Below, in pieces: positions 27,001 through 35,018 of a stretch of 64,000 nt of DNA. The translations under genes were made by a program, and so were the position numbers. Origin of the DNA: Gilvimarinus sp. DA14 (lineage in GTDB: Bacteria > Pseudomonadota > Gammaproteobacteria > Pseudomonadales > Cellvibrionaceae); contig NZ_CP100350.1 of NCBI RefSeq assembly GCF_024204685.1, positions 310,001 to 374,000 on the forward strand, read 5' to 3'. Each line of letters starts with the position of its first letter. Position 1 is the stretch's first letter. The notes beneath the pieces were generated by a model. It had not been told where the DNA came from and ran no database searches. It was given only the letters and a program-made list of their open reading frames with translations.

Positions 27001-28852
27001 AGAGACTTTGCAGCTCACGGCGGCGTTTAATCATTTGCATATTTTTATTGACCCCAACCCGGATGCAAAGGCCAGTTTTGCTGAACGCCAGCGGCTGTTT
27101 GAAATGCCCCGCAGTCAGTGGACGGACTATGACGACGCTCTGATCAGCGAAGGCGGCGGGGTATTTGAGCGCTCCGCAAAATCTATTGCTATCACGCCGC
27201 AAATGCAAGAGCGGTTTGCCATCAAGGCCGATAAACTGACCCCCAACGAGCTGTTGCATGCTCTGCTTCAGGCGCCAGTAGATTTGATTTGGAACGGCGG
27301 TATTGGCACGTATGTTAAGGCAGAGTCCGAATCTCACAGCGATGTCGGTGATAAGGCCAATGACAGCGTGCGTGTTAATGGTAAACAGCTGAACTGTAAA
27401 GTGTTCGGCGAAGGCGGAAACCTGGGGATGACTCAGGCCGGTAGAATCGAATTCTGTCGCAGCGGCGGCGCGTGTAATACAGACTTTATTGATAACTCAG
27501 CCGGGGTGGATTGCTCAGATCACGAAGTAAACATCAAAATCGCCCTGGCAGAGCTGGTAAAAGCCGGTGAGCTCGACTTTGCCGAGCGCAATCAGCTGCT
27601 TGAGCAAATGACCGATGCGGTGGCTCGGGATGTGTTAAACAATAATTACCGGCAGACACAGGCGATCAGTCTGGTGCAGCGCGATGCTTTGTCACGCACC
27701 TCGGAGTTGCGCCGTTTTATCAATCAGCTGGAAGACACTGGCCGTCTCAATCGCGCTCTAGAGAACCTGCCCTCAGACGAGGCTCTGTTAGAGCGCCAGG
27801 CAGCGGGTGAAGGCTTAACCCGGCCAGAGCTTGCGGTTTTGCTTTCTTACGCCAAGGTGGGGTTAAAAGAAGATTTGGCGGTAGAGGATATCAGCGAGGA
27901 TCCTGTTATTGCTCCGCTGTGTGTTGAATTTTTTCCTGAGCGGTTGCAACGGAATTACCCTGAACTGCTGCAAAAGCATCAGCTGCGCAAGGAAATTATC
28001 GCGACTGCTCTGGCCAATGAAATTGTCGATTTTCAAGGGCCGACATTTGTTCAACGCATGCAGGATGCCGCTGGTGTTAGCGCCGTGACCGTGGCGCGCG
28101 CTTATGTGGTGGCGCGCGACAGTCTCGCGCTTACGGACTTGTGGCAGGGCATTGAAGCGCTGGATTATCAAGTCGAAGCCCAAGTCCAGCTCGAGCTTAT
28201 GAAGCAGTTGATGCAGCGCATGCGTCACGCCTGCCGTTGGTTTTTACGCAACCGGCGGGGCGATTATCAAGTGGCCGAGCAAGTGGATACTTTCGCCCAA
28301 CCGCTAAAGACCCTTAGCGATTATTTGCCGCCTCTGCTTAATGACGCCGCCCGTGCAAACCGCGCCCAGCAGCTTGAAAAAATTACACACAAAGGTGTCC
28401 CCGCTGAACTTGCGGAAGCAGTCGTGTCCCCGGGTTATCTTTATTCTGGCCTGGGTATTGTTGATGTGGCCGAGAGTTTGCAAATGGACTTAGAAGCGGT
28501 CGCCCAATTGTACTTGGCGCTGATTGATAAGCTTCGCCTGGATGGCTTCGCCCGCCAACTGACCGAGGCGCGGGTGGATAATTACTGGCAAGCGATGGCC
28601 CGAGAGTCTTATATGGACGATTTAGAGTCTCAGGTGCGCAGCTTAACCGCCACTTTGGCAAAACGCCTGAGCCATTGTTCTATCGACGAGCTGCTAGAGC
28701 AATGGCAGAGCGATCATCAGCTCTTGCTCAGTCGATGGAATACCATGGTGACTCACGCTCAGGCGAACACGAGTACAGATTATGCAATGTTTGCGGTGGC
28801 GCTGCGCGAGCTACTGGATTTGGCGCAGGTGACTAAGCACAAACCCGAATAG
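24056..28852 (+). CDS. NAD-specific glutamate dehydrogenase, large (GDH2-type)
   Basis: 1598 residues, the length of the ~180 kDa bacterial GDH family. It oxidatively deaminates glutamate to 2-oxoglutarate and ammonia with NAD+. A long N-terminal ACT-like regulatory half precedes the catalytic core: ARGGLRWSDRLQDYRTEV, QVKNAVIVPSGAKGGFVCK (catalytic Lys), VIGIGDMAGDVFGNGML (nucleotide site), WNGGIGTYVK and EGGNLGMTQAGRIEF. Start ATG at 24056 has GGGAG upstream. The sequence between the MITE and the start is only 23 bp, so the promoter must lie in or before the element. A semialdehyde dehydrogenase gene follows. Confidence 0.95.
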   Translation: MGHAQESSIDIDTLAEAVGEQAQPSERDACTEFVRLFFHHYRPADMAIDSLDHLQACLSYLWQLARVASDTSAVEVFNPSADDTGWSSPYTLVVIRQTDMPFLVDSVRIELASRNIPIYSINSTPYCAQWEGEVITQVSAVASQEVPAQALIYLEVGAISAHGFLQELRDAFTEVLGQVTQVVSSFSPLRQQMLTTADQLDVVKDQAGVQDVAQTQEFLRWLARDHFTFLAYTEFDLTERDGRQVLVENREARLGLFDDASKVKFKALDDAHPGVERFYLSPAAIAFSKSPQRSRVHRNAYPDYVVVKRYNDRGEVCGEARFLGLYTSSVYNISPRRIPLLDKKIAHIYERMQLNEWSHEGKALEQVVETFPRDELFQASTAELFDTLQGVLSISERYQVRLFTRRDRFGKFVTCLLYVPRELFSTRLREQIQQFIAERVGASDQEFTTFFSESVLARVHLVFRIAKNQALEFDPQSLEQEVAELARSWSDKLFAGLRETYNEEQARKLVSRYRNSFGPGYQEAYSALDARRDIELLDQLEQGQTQALDMFADADMLRCKLFVREQAVALSDIIPVLENFGFCVLSEHPYKIFDKNGDCLWLHDFYLQPQGQKASDIAERAEIFKQALWAVRDGKAANDSFNKLVLAAELDWQQVNLLRVYAAYMRQTQFYYDTETIAKALISQAQLTRRLCELFSLKFDPQSKRNETKQETLLEEIYRQLEEVPDLGEDRVIRQYLALINASLRCNYYQDKERDFLAIKFAAREIPDIPEPRPMFEIFVFSPRFEGVHLRGSKVARGGLRWSDRLQDYRTEVLGLVKAQQVKNAVIVPSGAKGGFVCKQAEGLDRDQRQQEGIACYRQFITALLDLSDNLKDGEIVAPENVVRHDEDDPYLVVAADKGTASFSDIANEVANQADFWLGDAFASGGSNGYDHKAMGITAKGAWVSVQRHFKERGLNVQQDAFTVIGIGDMAGDVFGNGMLLSETLQLTAAFNHLHIFIDPNPDAKASFAERQRLFEMPRSQWTDYDDALISEGGGVFERSAKSIAITPQMQERFAIKADKLTPNELLHALLQAPVDLIWNGGIGTYVKAESESHSDVGDKANDSVRVNGKQLNCKVFGEGGNLGMTQAGRIEFCRSGGACNTDFIDNSAGVDCSDHEVNIKIALAELVKAGELDFAERNQLLEQMTDAVARDVLNNNYRQTQAISLVQRDALSRTSELRRFINQLEDTGRLNRALENLPSDEALLERQAAGEGLTRPELAVLLSYAKVGLKEDLAVEDISEDPVIAPLCVEFFPERLQRNYPELLQKHQLRKEIIATALANEIVDFQGPTFVQRMQDAAGVSAVTVARAYVVARDSLALTDLWQGIEALDYQVEAQVQLELMKQLMQRMRHACRWFLRNRRGDYQVAEQVDTFAQPLKTLSDYLPPLLNDAARANRAQQLEKITHKGVPAELAEAVVSPGYLYSGLGIVDVAESLQMDLEAVAQLYLALIDKLRLDGFARQLTEARVDNYWQAMARESYMDDLESQVRSLTATLAKRLSHCSIDELLEQWQSDHQLLLSRWNTMVTHAQANTSTDYAMFAVALRELLDLAQVTKHKPE

Positions 28853-28880
28853 ACGACGTTTAACGACAAAGGTGATGTTA

Positions 28881-30350
28881 ATGGATATTGCACTGCAAGA
28901 CTCCCGGTTATTCCGCCAAGCCTGTTATAGCAACGGCGAGTGGGTGAGCGATGGCAATGCCGGGAGTATCGAAGTGGTTAACCCGGCTACCGACGAAGTG
29001 ATTGGTCGTGTCCCCTCGCTGGATGAAGGGCAGGTGAGCGCTTCAATCGCAGCGGCGGCCGAGGGCTTTGCCAGCTGGCGAAAAATGTCTGTTGCCGATC
29101 GCTCCGCCTGCCTGCGACGTTGGTTTGAGTTAATGCACGAGCACAAGGAGGATCTGGCTCGCATTATGACGTTGGAGCAGGGCAAGCCCATCAGCGAGTC
29201 GCTCGGAGAGATTGACTATGCTGCCTCCTATATTGAGTGGTTTACCGAAGAAGCTAAGCGTGGTTACGGCGAAGTTATTCCTGCGGTAAAAGCCAATCAG
29301 CGTATTGTCGTGCGCCCGGAGCCTGTGGGTGTAAGCGTGGCCATCACCCCTTGGAATTTTCCGGCGGCCATGATTACTCGCAAAGCCGCCGCTGCGCTGG
29401 CGGCGGGTTGTTCTATGTTGGTTAAACCTTCAAGCCTAACACCCTTTAGTGCCTTGGCATTGGCAGAGCTGGGTGAGCGCGCCGGTCTGCCCGCGGGGGT
29501 ATTCAGTGTGTTAACTGGCTCTTCCTCGGTCATTGGCGAGGTATTTACCCAGTCGACCACAGTGAAAAAGCTGAGCTTTACTGGCTCGACCGAAGTCGGG
29601 CGCAAACTGATGGCCATGTGCGCTGATAATCTGCACAAACTCTCATTGGAGCTGGGCGGTAATGCGCCGTTTGTGGTGTTCGATGACGCAGACCTGGACT
29701 TGGCGGTTAAAGGTGCGCTGGCGGCTAAGTTTCGCAATACCGGGCAAACCTGTATTTGCCCCAATCGTTTTTTAGTTCAGGCGGGGGTGCATGATGCCTT
29801 TGTGGACAAGCTGAGCGCGGCGTTAAGCGAATTCAAGGTTGGCGACGGTTTTGCTGAAGACGTCAAGCAAACTTCGCTTATCAACGCCGATGCAGTAAAA
29901 AAGGTCCAGCGTCACTATGATGACGCCCTTGAGCATGGCGCCAAGGTAGTCTTGGGTGAGCGCCCGGGTGCGCTGGCAAATAATCGGGTCGCTCCCATTG
30001 TGTTGACAGGCTTAACGGCCGATATGCAGATCTGGCAGGAGGAGACCTTCGGCCCTCTGGCGCCGGTAATGAAGTTTGACTCTGAGCAAGAGGGCATAGA
30101 CGCGGCCAATGACACACCCTTTGGCTTGGCAGCCTACTTTTACGCCAGCAATAACGACCGAGTATGGCGGGTTAGTGAAGCTTTGCAGGCCGGTATGGTA
30201 GGCGCTAATGAAGGGGGCATATCCAACGCGATGGCACCCTTTGGCGGGATTGATCAATCCGGTTTTGGTCGTGAAGGTGGCCGTCAGGGTATGGCAGAAT
30301 ATCAGCAGTTGAAATATGTGTGCTTCGGCGAGTCGGGGCCCACGATGTGA
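28881..30350 (+). CDS. gabD: NAD(P)-dependent succinate-semialdehyde dehydrogenase
   Basis: 489 residues from the ATG at 28881, which AAAGG precedes by 8 bp. ALDH superfamily: ITPWNFPAAMITRKAAAALA, FTGSTEVGRKLM, catalytic Glu in LELGGNAP, and catalytic Cys in NTGQTCICPNR (the second Cys is the typical GabD pair). It oxidises succinate semialdehyde to succinate at the end of the GABA shunt. Its place 28 bp after glutamate dehydrogenase suggests a glutamate/GABA catabolic unit, but no GABA transaminase gene is near. A related semialdehyde substrate is possible. Confidence 0.88.
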   Translation: MDIALQDSRLFRQACYSNGEWVSDGNAGSIEVVNPATDEVIGRVPSLDEGQVSASIAAAAEGFASWRKMSVADRSACLRRWFELMHEHKEDLARIMTLEQGKPISESLGEIDYAASYIEWFTEEAKRGYGEVIPAVKANQRIVVRPEPVGVSVAITPWNFPAAMITRKAAAALAAGCSMLVKPSSLTPFSALALAELGERAGLPAGVFSVLTGSSSVIGEVFTQSTTVKKLSFTGSTEVGRKLMAMCADNLHKLSLELGGNAPFVVFDDADLDLAVKGALAAKFRNTGQTCICPNRFLVQAGVHDAFVDKLSAALSEFKVGDGFAEDVKQTSLINADAVKKVQRHYDDALEHGAKVVLGERPGALANNRVAPIVLTGLTADMQIWQEETFGPLAPVMKFDSEQEGIDAANDTPFGLAAYFYASNNDRVWRVSEALQAGMVGANEGGISNAMAPFGGIDQSGFGREGGRQGMAEYQQLKYVCFGESGPTM

Positions 30351-30360
30351 GGAATCTGTA

Positions 30361-30582
30361 TTGCCCCAGGTGGTTGTCAGCTTGTCCATTAGCCCCGAGC
30401 AGCTGCAACGCTGGTATGCGGGCAATGTCCGCGATGTACTGGCCTACGCCCGCGATGGACGCAAGGTGCGCTTTCCGGTATCGGTGTTGCGACCTCATGT
30501 GACCCATCGGGGGGTGCAGGGGCATTATGCGATTGTCTTTGATGCCTCCAACCGCTTTCAAAAGCTGGTTAAAATTGGCTAA
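30361..30582 (+). CDS. DUF2835 family small protein
   Basis: 73 residues. The family core is plain: LSISPEQLQRWYAGNVRDVL, GRKVRFPVSVLRPHVTH, GVQGHYAIVFDASNRFQKL. I chose TTG at 30361 because AGGA lies 7 bp upstream at the previous gene's stop and the family starts here; a longer frame to 30316 runs inside gabD. Function unknown. Ten bp after gabD, so probably read through. Confidence 0.85.
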   Translation: MPQVVVSLSISPEQLQRWYAGNVRDVLAYARDGRKVRFPVSVLRPHVTHRGVQGHYAIVFDASNRFQKLVKIG

Positions 30583-30644
30583 AAGTGGGCTTTTTCAGTA
30601 TGCTTGCGGCCCATTTCATTCCTGCATAGCCCCGAGAGGATTCC

Positions 30645-31748
30645 ATGTACTCCGCCATTCGTAAATTGCTCTTTTGCATGAACCCCGAAGTCTCCCACGA
30701 GTTCAGTTTGGATGCCTTAGGCGCCTCCGAACGCCTGGGTTTGAGTGGGCTAGTGGGCAAGAAGATAGCCGACGACCCGGTGGAGGTGATGGGGCTGTGC
30801 TTTCCCAATCCGGTGGGTCTGGCGGCTGGTCTGGACAAAAATGGCGATTATTTTAACGCTCTGGGTAAGCTCGGCTTTGGCTTTGTCGAAATAGGCACGG
30901 TTACTCCACTGCCGCAGCCGGGTAATGCTAAACCTCGGTTGTTCCGCCTGACAGAGCAGGGGGCCATCATCAACCGCATGGGGTTCAACAATAAGGGTGT
31001 TGAGCATTTGGTCGCCCAAGTTAAAAACCGCCGCTATCAGGGGATTTTGGGGATTAATATCGGCAAAAACGCCAAAACGCCGGTGGAAAATGCATTAAGC
31101 GATTACAAGATTTGCCTGCGTAAGGTATATCCCTACGCCGACTATATCACCGTAAATGTTTCTTCACCCAACACTCCAGGGTTGCGCAGCCTGCAGTTTG
31201 GCGACAGCCTGAAGGATTTGCTGGGCGGCATTAAGCGCGAGCAGTTGAAGCTTGCCGATGCCCAGGAGCGCTATGTGCCTATCGCGGTAAAAATCGCTCC
31301 AGATATGGACGACGAAGCCATTGAATCTGTGGCCAATACTCTGCTCGATTTGGAGTTAGATGCGGTTATTGCCACCAATACCACCATTGGCCGCGAGGGC
31401 GTGGAGTCTAACCCACTGCACGAAGAGGCCGGTGGCTTGAGTGGCAAGCCGGTGCGCGACAAAAGCACCAGAGTGATCGCCAAGCTTGCCGAAGTGCTGC
31501 AGGGGCGCTTGCCCATTATTGGGGTGGGGGGCATTGACTCTGGTGAGGCGGCGGTAGAAAAGCTGCGTGCCGGAGCCAGTTTGGTTCAGGTTTACTCCGG
31601 GTTTATCTATGAAGGGCCTGAACTGGTAGAAGAGTGTGCAAAGGAGATTGCCAAGTATCGCAAAGAGCAAAGCCCGAGTATGGAAAGCCAAGGCGCGCAG
31701 GCGGAAAAACCGGCAGCGAGTCACACCGAGGATAAGTCCGAAGGTTAA
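30645..31748 (+). CDS. pyrD: Dihydroorotate dehydrogenase (quinone), class 2
   Basis: 367 residues. Fourth step of UMP synthesis, at the inner membrane with a quinone acceptor. The N-terminal helices ([20 protein letters not shown]) are the class 2 membrane-binding part; FMN-barrel motifs are [44 protein letters not shown] (catalytic Ser), [16 protein letters not shown] and [11 protein letters not shown]. The last ~30 residues are a charged tail ([14 protein letters not shown]) beyond the usual ~336. A CCGAGAGGA site precedes the ATG. Confidence 0.95.
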   Translation: MYSAIRKLLFCMNPEVSHEFSLDALGASERLGLSGLVGKKIADDPVEVMGLCFPNPVGLAAGLDKNGDYFNALGKLGFGFVEIGTVTPLPQPGNAKPRLFRLTEQGAIINRMGFNNKGVEHLVAQVKNRRYQGILGINIGKNAKTPVENALSDYKICLRKVYPYADYITVNVSSPNTPGLRSLQFGDSLKDLLGGIKREQLKLADAQERYVPIAVKIAPDMDDEAIESVANTLLDLELDAVIATNTTIGREGVESNPLHEEAGGLSGKPVRDKSTRVIAKLAEVLQGRLPIIGVGGIDSGEAAVEKLRAGASLVQVYSGFIYEGPELVEECAKEIAKYRKEQSPSMESQGAQAEKPAASHTEDKSEG

Positions 31749-31758
31749 TTCATGCCGT

Positions 31759-31780
31759 AAAAAAGCCCGCTTAAGCGGGC
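31759..31780 (-). terminator. Rho-independent terminator downstream of rmf
   Basis: GCCCGC-TTAA-GCGGGC stem with TTTTTT on the minus strand (31764-31759). It faces rmf; it also lies just after pyrD and may stop plus-strand transcription weakly. Confidence 0.85.
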
Positions 31781-31847
31781 TGAGTCTGCTGGTGGCAGAC
31801 GTTCGGTGGCAATACTTAACAGACTGTCAGATTGTGTAGCATTCGTA

Positions 31848-32069
31848 TTAGGGCATACCTCCGTAGGAAAGATTGCTGAGCTTTTGCACTTGCGCCATGC
31901 GATTGAAGCCGTCCCATTGATCGGTGCGCGCTTCGCGCCAGCCACTCATCCATTGCTGTCGGGCCATTCCAGACACGTGGGGGCAGAGACTTCGGGATCT
32001 CCCGTCAATGCCGGCCTGGTAGCCTTTACCGAAAGCTCGTTCAATATGATCACGTTTTTGGCGTTTCAT
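31848..32069 (-). CDS. rmf: Ribosome modulation factor
   Basis: 73 residues from the ATG at 32069 (AGAGG 11 bp upstream). The RMF signature is clear: MKRQKRDHIERAFGKGYQAG, GRSRSLCP, ARQQWMSGWREARTDQ. RMF dimerises 70S ribosomes into inactive 100S particles in stationary phase. It is ~18 residues longer than E. coli RMF (55) at the C-terminus. It stands alone in the pyrD-rlmKL gap and has its own terminator. Confidence 0.93.
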   Translation of the reverse strand: MKRQKRDHIERAFGKGYQAGIDGRSRSLCPHVSGMARQQWMSGWREARTDQWDGFNRMAQVQKLSNLSYGGMP

Positions 32070-32499
32070 GCTTAGCAATACCTCTGGTTAGTCATTAAGA
32101 TGACGGCGTGCCGGAGATGCCGGAACCGATCCGTCGTTGGTCAATTGCGTAAAGCCGATTGCCTCCCTCTGTTTAGGTTAGCGACTCAGTGGCGACTTTT
32201 TTCAGGCCGAACAAGTCCGCGGTGCGCTTTAATATGTAAAGCGACCGGATGGCCCAAGAGGCCGTCACTGATGTTGGATTGCCCGCTTAAGAAGCCGAGA
32301 TAAATTCGGCGATTTGAAGTTTTCTGTAGCGGGACGTTCAGTACATCAAAATGCGGACGGCTTGTGAACGAATTTATTCTTATAGGCAGTCTGTCTTATA
32401 GATCAGTTGAGTCTTAAAAATGTCATCTATTTTTGTTAGCGGCCTCTGCGATAATAAAGGTCCGATATATCGATCAACCCTACAGGCCAAGGCTAAACA
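32070..32499. other. Divergent promoter region of rmf and rlmKL
   Basis: 430 bp with no protein-like frame. It must contain the rmf promoter and, near GATAATAAAG (about 32450), a plausible -10 for rlmKL. GCCGAGATAAATTCGGC at ~32291-32307 can form a small hairpin. No known riboswitch or RNA gene recognised. Confidence 0.4.
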
Positions 32500-34728
32500 A
32501 TGACGAATGCCGACACTCATACACAATATTTCGCTACATGCCCTAAGGGGCTGGAAAGTTTGCTGCTGGAGGAGCTGCAAGCGCTGGGCGGCGAAGATTG
32601 CCGGGCCACGGTGGCAGGGGTTTATTTTAGCGGTACACTGGGCGCCGCCTACCGTGCCTGCCTTTGGTCGCGTTTGGCCAATAAGGTGTTGTTGCCCCTG
32701 ACGTCTGGAAGTGTGCGCAATGCCGACGAGCTGTACGAGTTGGTTAAAACCTTACCCTGGCAGGAACACTTGAGCACTGAGGGTACCTTGTTGGTAGATT
32801 TCAGCGGCCAGGGCAGTGGTATCCGCAACACCCAGTTTGGCGCAGTTAAGGTTAAGGATGCGATTGTCGACTGCCTGCGTGAACAGACGGGTATGCGCCC
32901 TTCGGTGGCCAAGGTAAATCCGGATGTGCGGATCAATGTGCGCCTAAATCGCGGCCGTGCCAATATCAGCTTGGACTTATCCGGTGACAGTTTGCACCGG
33001 CGCGGTTATCGTCAGCAGCAGGGTGAAGCCCCACTGAAAGAAAATTTGGCGGCCGCTATTTTAATTCGCGCCGGCTGGTGTGCCCAGCCAGAAACCGCGC
33101 TGCTTGACCCTATGTGTGGCTCGGGCACCTTCTTGATTGAAGCGGCACTTATGGCGGCTGATATCGCCCCCGGCCTTTACCGCAGTGAGTTTGCTTTTGA
33201 ACGCTGGCGCCAACATCAGCCGCTGGTGTGGGCCGAGCTGATTAAAGAGGCGCGTGAGCGGCGTCTGCAGGGGCTGGCGCGAGACGACTTACCAGAGGTG
33301 CGCGGCTATGATGCCAACCTAAAAGTAATTCGCGCCGCCGAGCAAAATATTACCCGCGCCGGACTGGACGACTGGTTGCGGGTATCGCGCAAAGAGCTAC
33401 GCGAATTTAAACGCCCCACTCACACATCCCTGCAGACGGGTTTAATTGTGTGTAACCCTCCCTATGGTGAGCGTTTGGGTGAACTGGAGTCGATGAAGAT
33501 TCTCTATGCGCATATGGGTGAGCGTTTTCGCGATGAGTTTACCGGCTGGCGCGCCGCTGTCTTTACTGGCAACCCCGAGCTCGGCAAGCAAATGGGGTTG
33601 CGCGCTCATAAAAAATACAAGCTGTTTAACGGCACTATCCCTAGTGAGCTTTTGCTGTTTGATATTGCCAACGAGCAGTTTGTCAGCGCACCGCCGCCAG
33701 CTGACTCTCAAGATACGCAAGTTCCGCAAATTAGCCCCGACGCTCTCACTGACGGCGCGCAAGGACTGGTTAACCGCTTGCAGAAAAATCAGAAAAAGCT
33801 GAAGAGTTTTCTCAAACGCAGCGGCGCGACTTGCTACCGTCTGTACGATGCAGATATACCCGAATACGCCTGCGCCATCGATGTATACCAAGGAGTGGGT
33901 GTGCCTGGCGGTGGACAGAAATTACAGGTGCATGTGCAGGAGTATCAGCCACCGCGCTCGGTGGATGAAGACAAGGCGGCCGAGCGCTTTGCTGAAATCC
34001 AGGCGGCTGTGCCTGTGGCGTTAAACGTTGCCCCCGAGAATGTCAGCTATAAACAGCGACGTCGCAATAAAGGCACCAGTCAGTATGAAAAACTGGCGGA
34101 TCAGGCCGCAGGCGAGCTGCTGCAAGTTCAAGAAGGGCAGGCGCGGTTGCTGGTGAACCTGTGGCAGTATTTAGACAGCGGAGTGTTTTTGGATCATCGT
34201 CCACTGCGTTTAAAAATTGCCCAACAAGTCAAAGGCAAGCGCTTTTTAAACCTGTTTTGTTATACCGCTGCCGCCAGTGTGCAGGCCGCAGTGGGCGGTG
34301 CGCGTTTTACCCTCAGTGTGGATATGTCGCAAACCTATTTAAATTGGGCGCGAAAAAATCTTGCTCTGAACGGTTTGTCTGAATCGAAAAACCGGCTAGA
34401 GCAAGCGGACTGTTTGCAGTGGTTGCAACAGCCACATACCCAGAAGTTCGATATGATTATGTTGGACCCACCGAGTTTTTCCAACTCTAAGCGCATGGCT
34501 GATGTATTAGACGTTCAGCGCGATCATGTGTTTTTGCTGCAAAAAGCCATGGCGTTGCTGGAAACCGATGGGGTGCTTTATTTTTCCAATAATTTGCGCA
34601 GTTTTAAGTTGGATGAACAAGCTCTTGAGGCATTCGATATCAAGAACATCACCCGAGAAACCATCCCGGAGGACTTTGTACGCAATCAAAAAATTCATCA
34701 CTGCTGGGAAGTGCGCCATAGGCGCTAA
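32500..34728 (+). CDS. rlmL: Bifunctional 23S rRNA (guanine-N2/N7) methyltransferase RlmKL
   Basis: 742 residues. The N-terminal RlmL half has the THUMP region (YFATCPKGLESLLLEELQAL), DPMCGSGTFLIEAALMA (SAM site) and NPPYGER (N2-guanine motif), modifying G2445. The C-terminal RlmK half has FLNLFCYTAAASVQAAVGGA and LDPPSFSNSKRM and makes m7G2069. Both halves are intact, as in the E. coli fusion. The small membrane-protein gene starts 5 bp after it. Confidence 0.95.
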   Translation: MTNADTHTQYFATCPKGLESLLLEELQALGGEDCRATVAGVYFSGTLGAAYRACLWSRLANKVLLPLTSGSVRNADELYELVKTLPWQEHLSTEGTLLVDFSGQGSGIRNTQFGAVKVKDAIVDCLREQTGMRPSVAKVNPDVRINVRLNRGRANISLDLSGDSLHRRGYRQQQGEAPLKENLAAAILIRAGWCAQPETALLDPMCGSGTFLIEAALMAADIAPGLYRSEFAFERWRQHQPLVWAELIKEARERRLQGLARDDLPEVRGYDANLKVIRAAEQNITRAGLDDWLRVSRKELREFKRPTHTSLQTGLIVCNPPYGERLGELESMKILYAHMGERFRDEFTGWRAAVFTGNPELGKQMGLRAHKKYKLFNGTIPSELLLFDIANEQFVSAPPPADSQDTQVPQISPDALTDGAQGLVNRLQKNQKKLKSFLKRSGATCYRLYDADIPEYACAIDVYQGVGVPGGGQKLQVHVQEYQPPRSVDEDKAAERFAEIQAAVPVALNVAPENVSYKQRRRNKGTSQYEKLADQAAGELLQVQEGQARLLVNLWQYLDSGVFLDHRPLRLKIAQQVKGKRFLNLFCYTAAASVQAAVGGARFTLSVDMSQTYLNWARKNLALNGLSESKNRLEQADCLQWLQQPHTQKFDMIMLDPPSFSNSKRMADVLDVQRDHVFLLQKAMALLETDGVLYFSNNLRSFKLDEQALEAFDIKNITRETIPEDFVRNQKIHHCWEVRHRR

Positions 34729-34733
34729 GGCTA

Positions 34734-35003
34734 ATGTTCAAGCGTATGCTAAACAGCGTCTGGCGTCACAATCCGATCACCCGGATTGTCTACGCCAAGG
34801 CAGAAAAAGAAATAAAATTAATTGCTCTGTCTTTAGTGTTAGTGTTGGTGTGCGCTCTGCCGTTAATGCTTAACAACCTGTTTCAGCTGGTAGAGCCAAC
34901 GCCAAAATTTTTGGTGTACTTGTTTGCTGGTGGCGCCTTGCTGGCCCACGTTGGGTTTTTAGTGGGCCTGAGCGCTATGATCTGCAAAAACTATTTTCGT
35001 TAG
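34734..35003 (+). CDS. Small two-helix membrane protein
   Basis: 89 residues. A basic N-terminus (FKRMLNSVWRHNPITRIVYA) precedes two membrane helices (LIALSLVLVLVCALPLMLNN and FLVYLFAGGALLAHVGFLVG). Unknown function. It sits 5 bp after rlmKL on the same strand and converges on the ABC exporter gene, with only 15 bp between stop codons and no obvious terminator. Confidence 0.65.
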   Translation: MFKRMLNSVWRHNPITRIVYAKAEKEIKLIALSLVLVLVCALPLMLNNLFQLVEPTPKFLVYLFAGGALLAHVGFLVGLSAMICKNYFR

Positions 35004-35018
35004 CTGCGGCGGCTAGGC

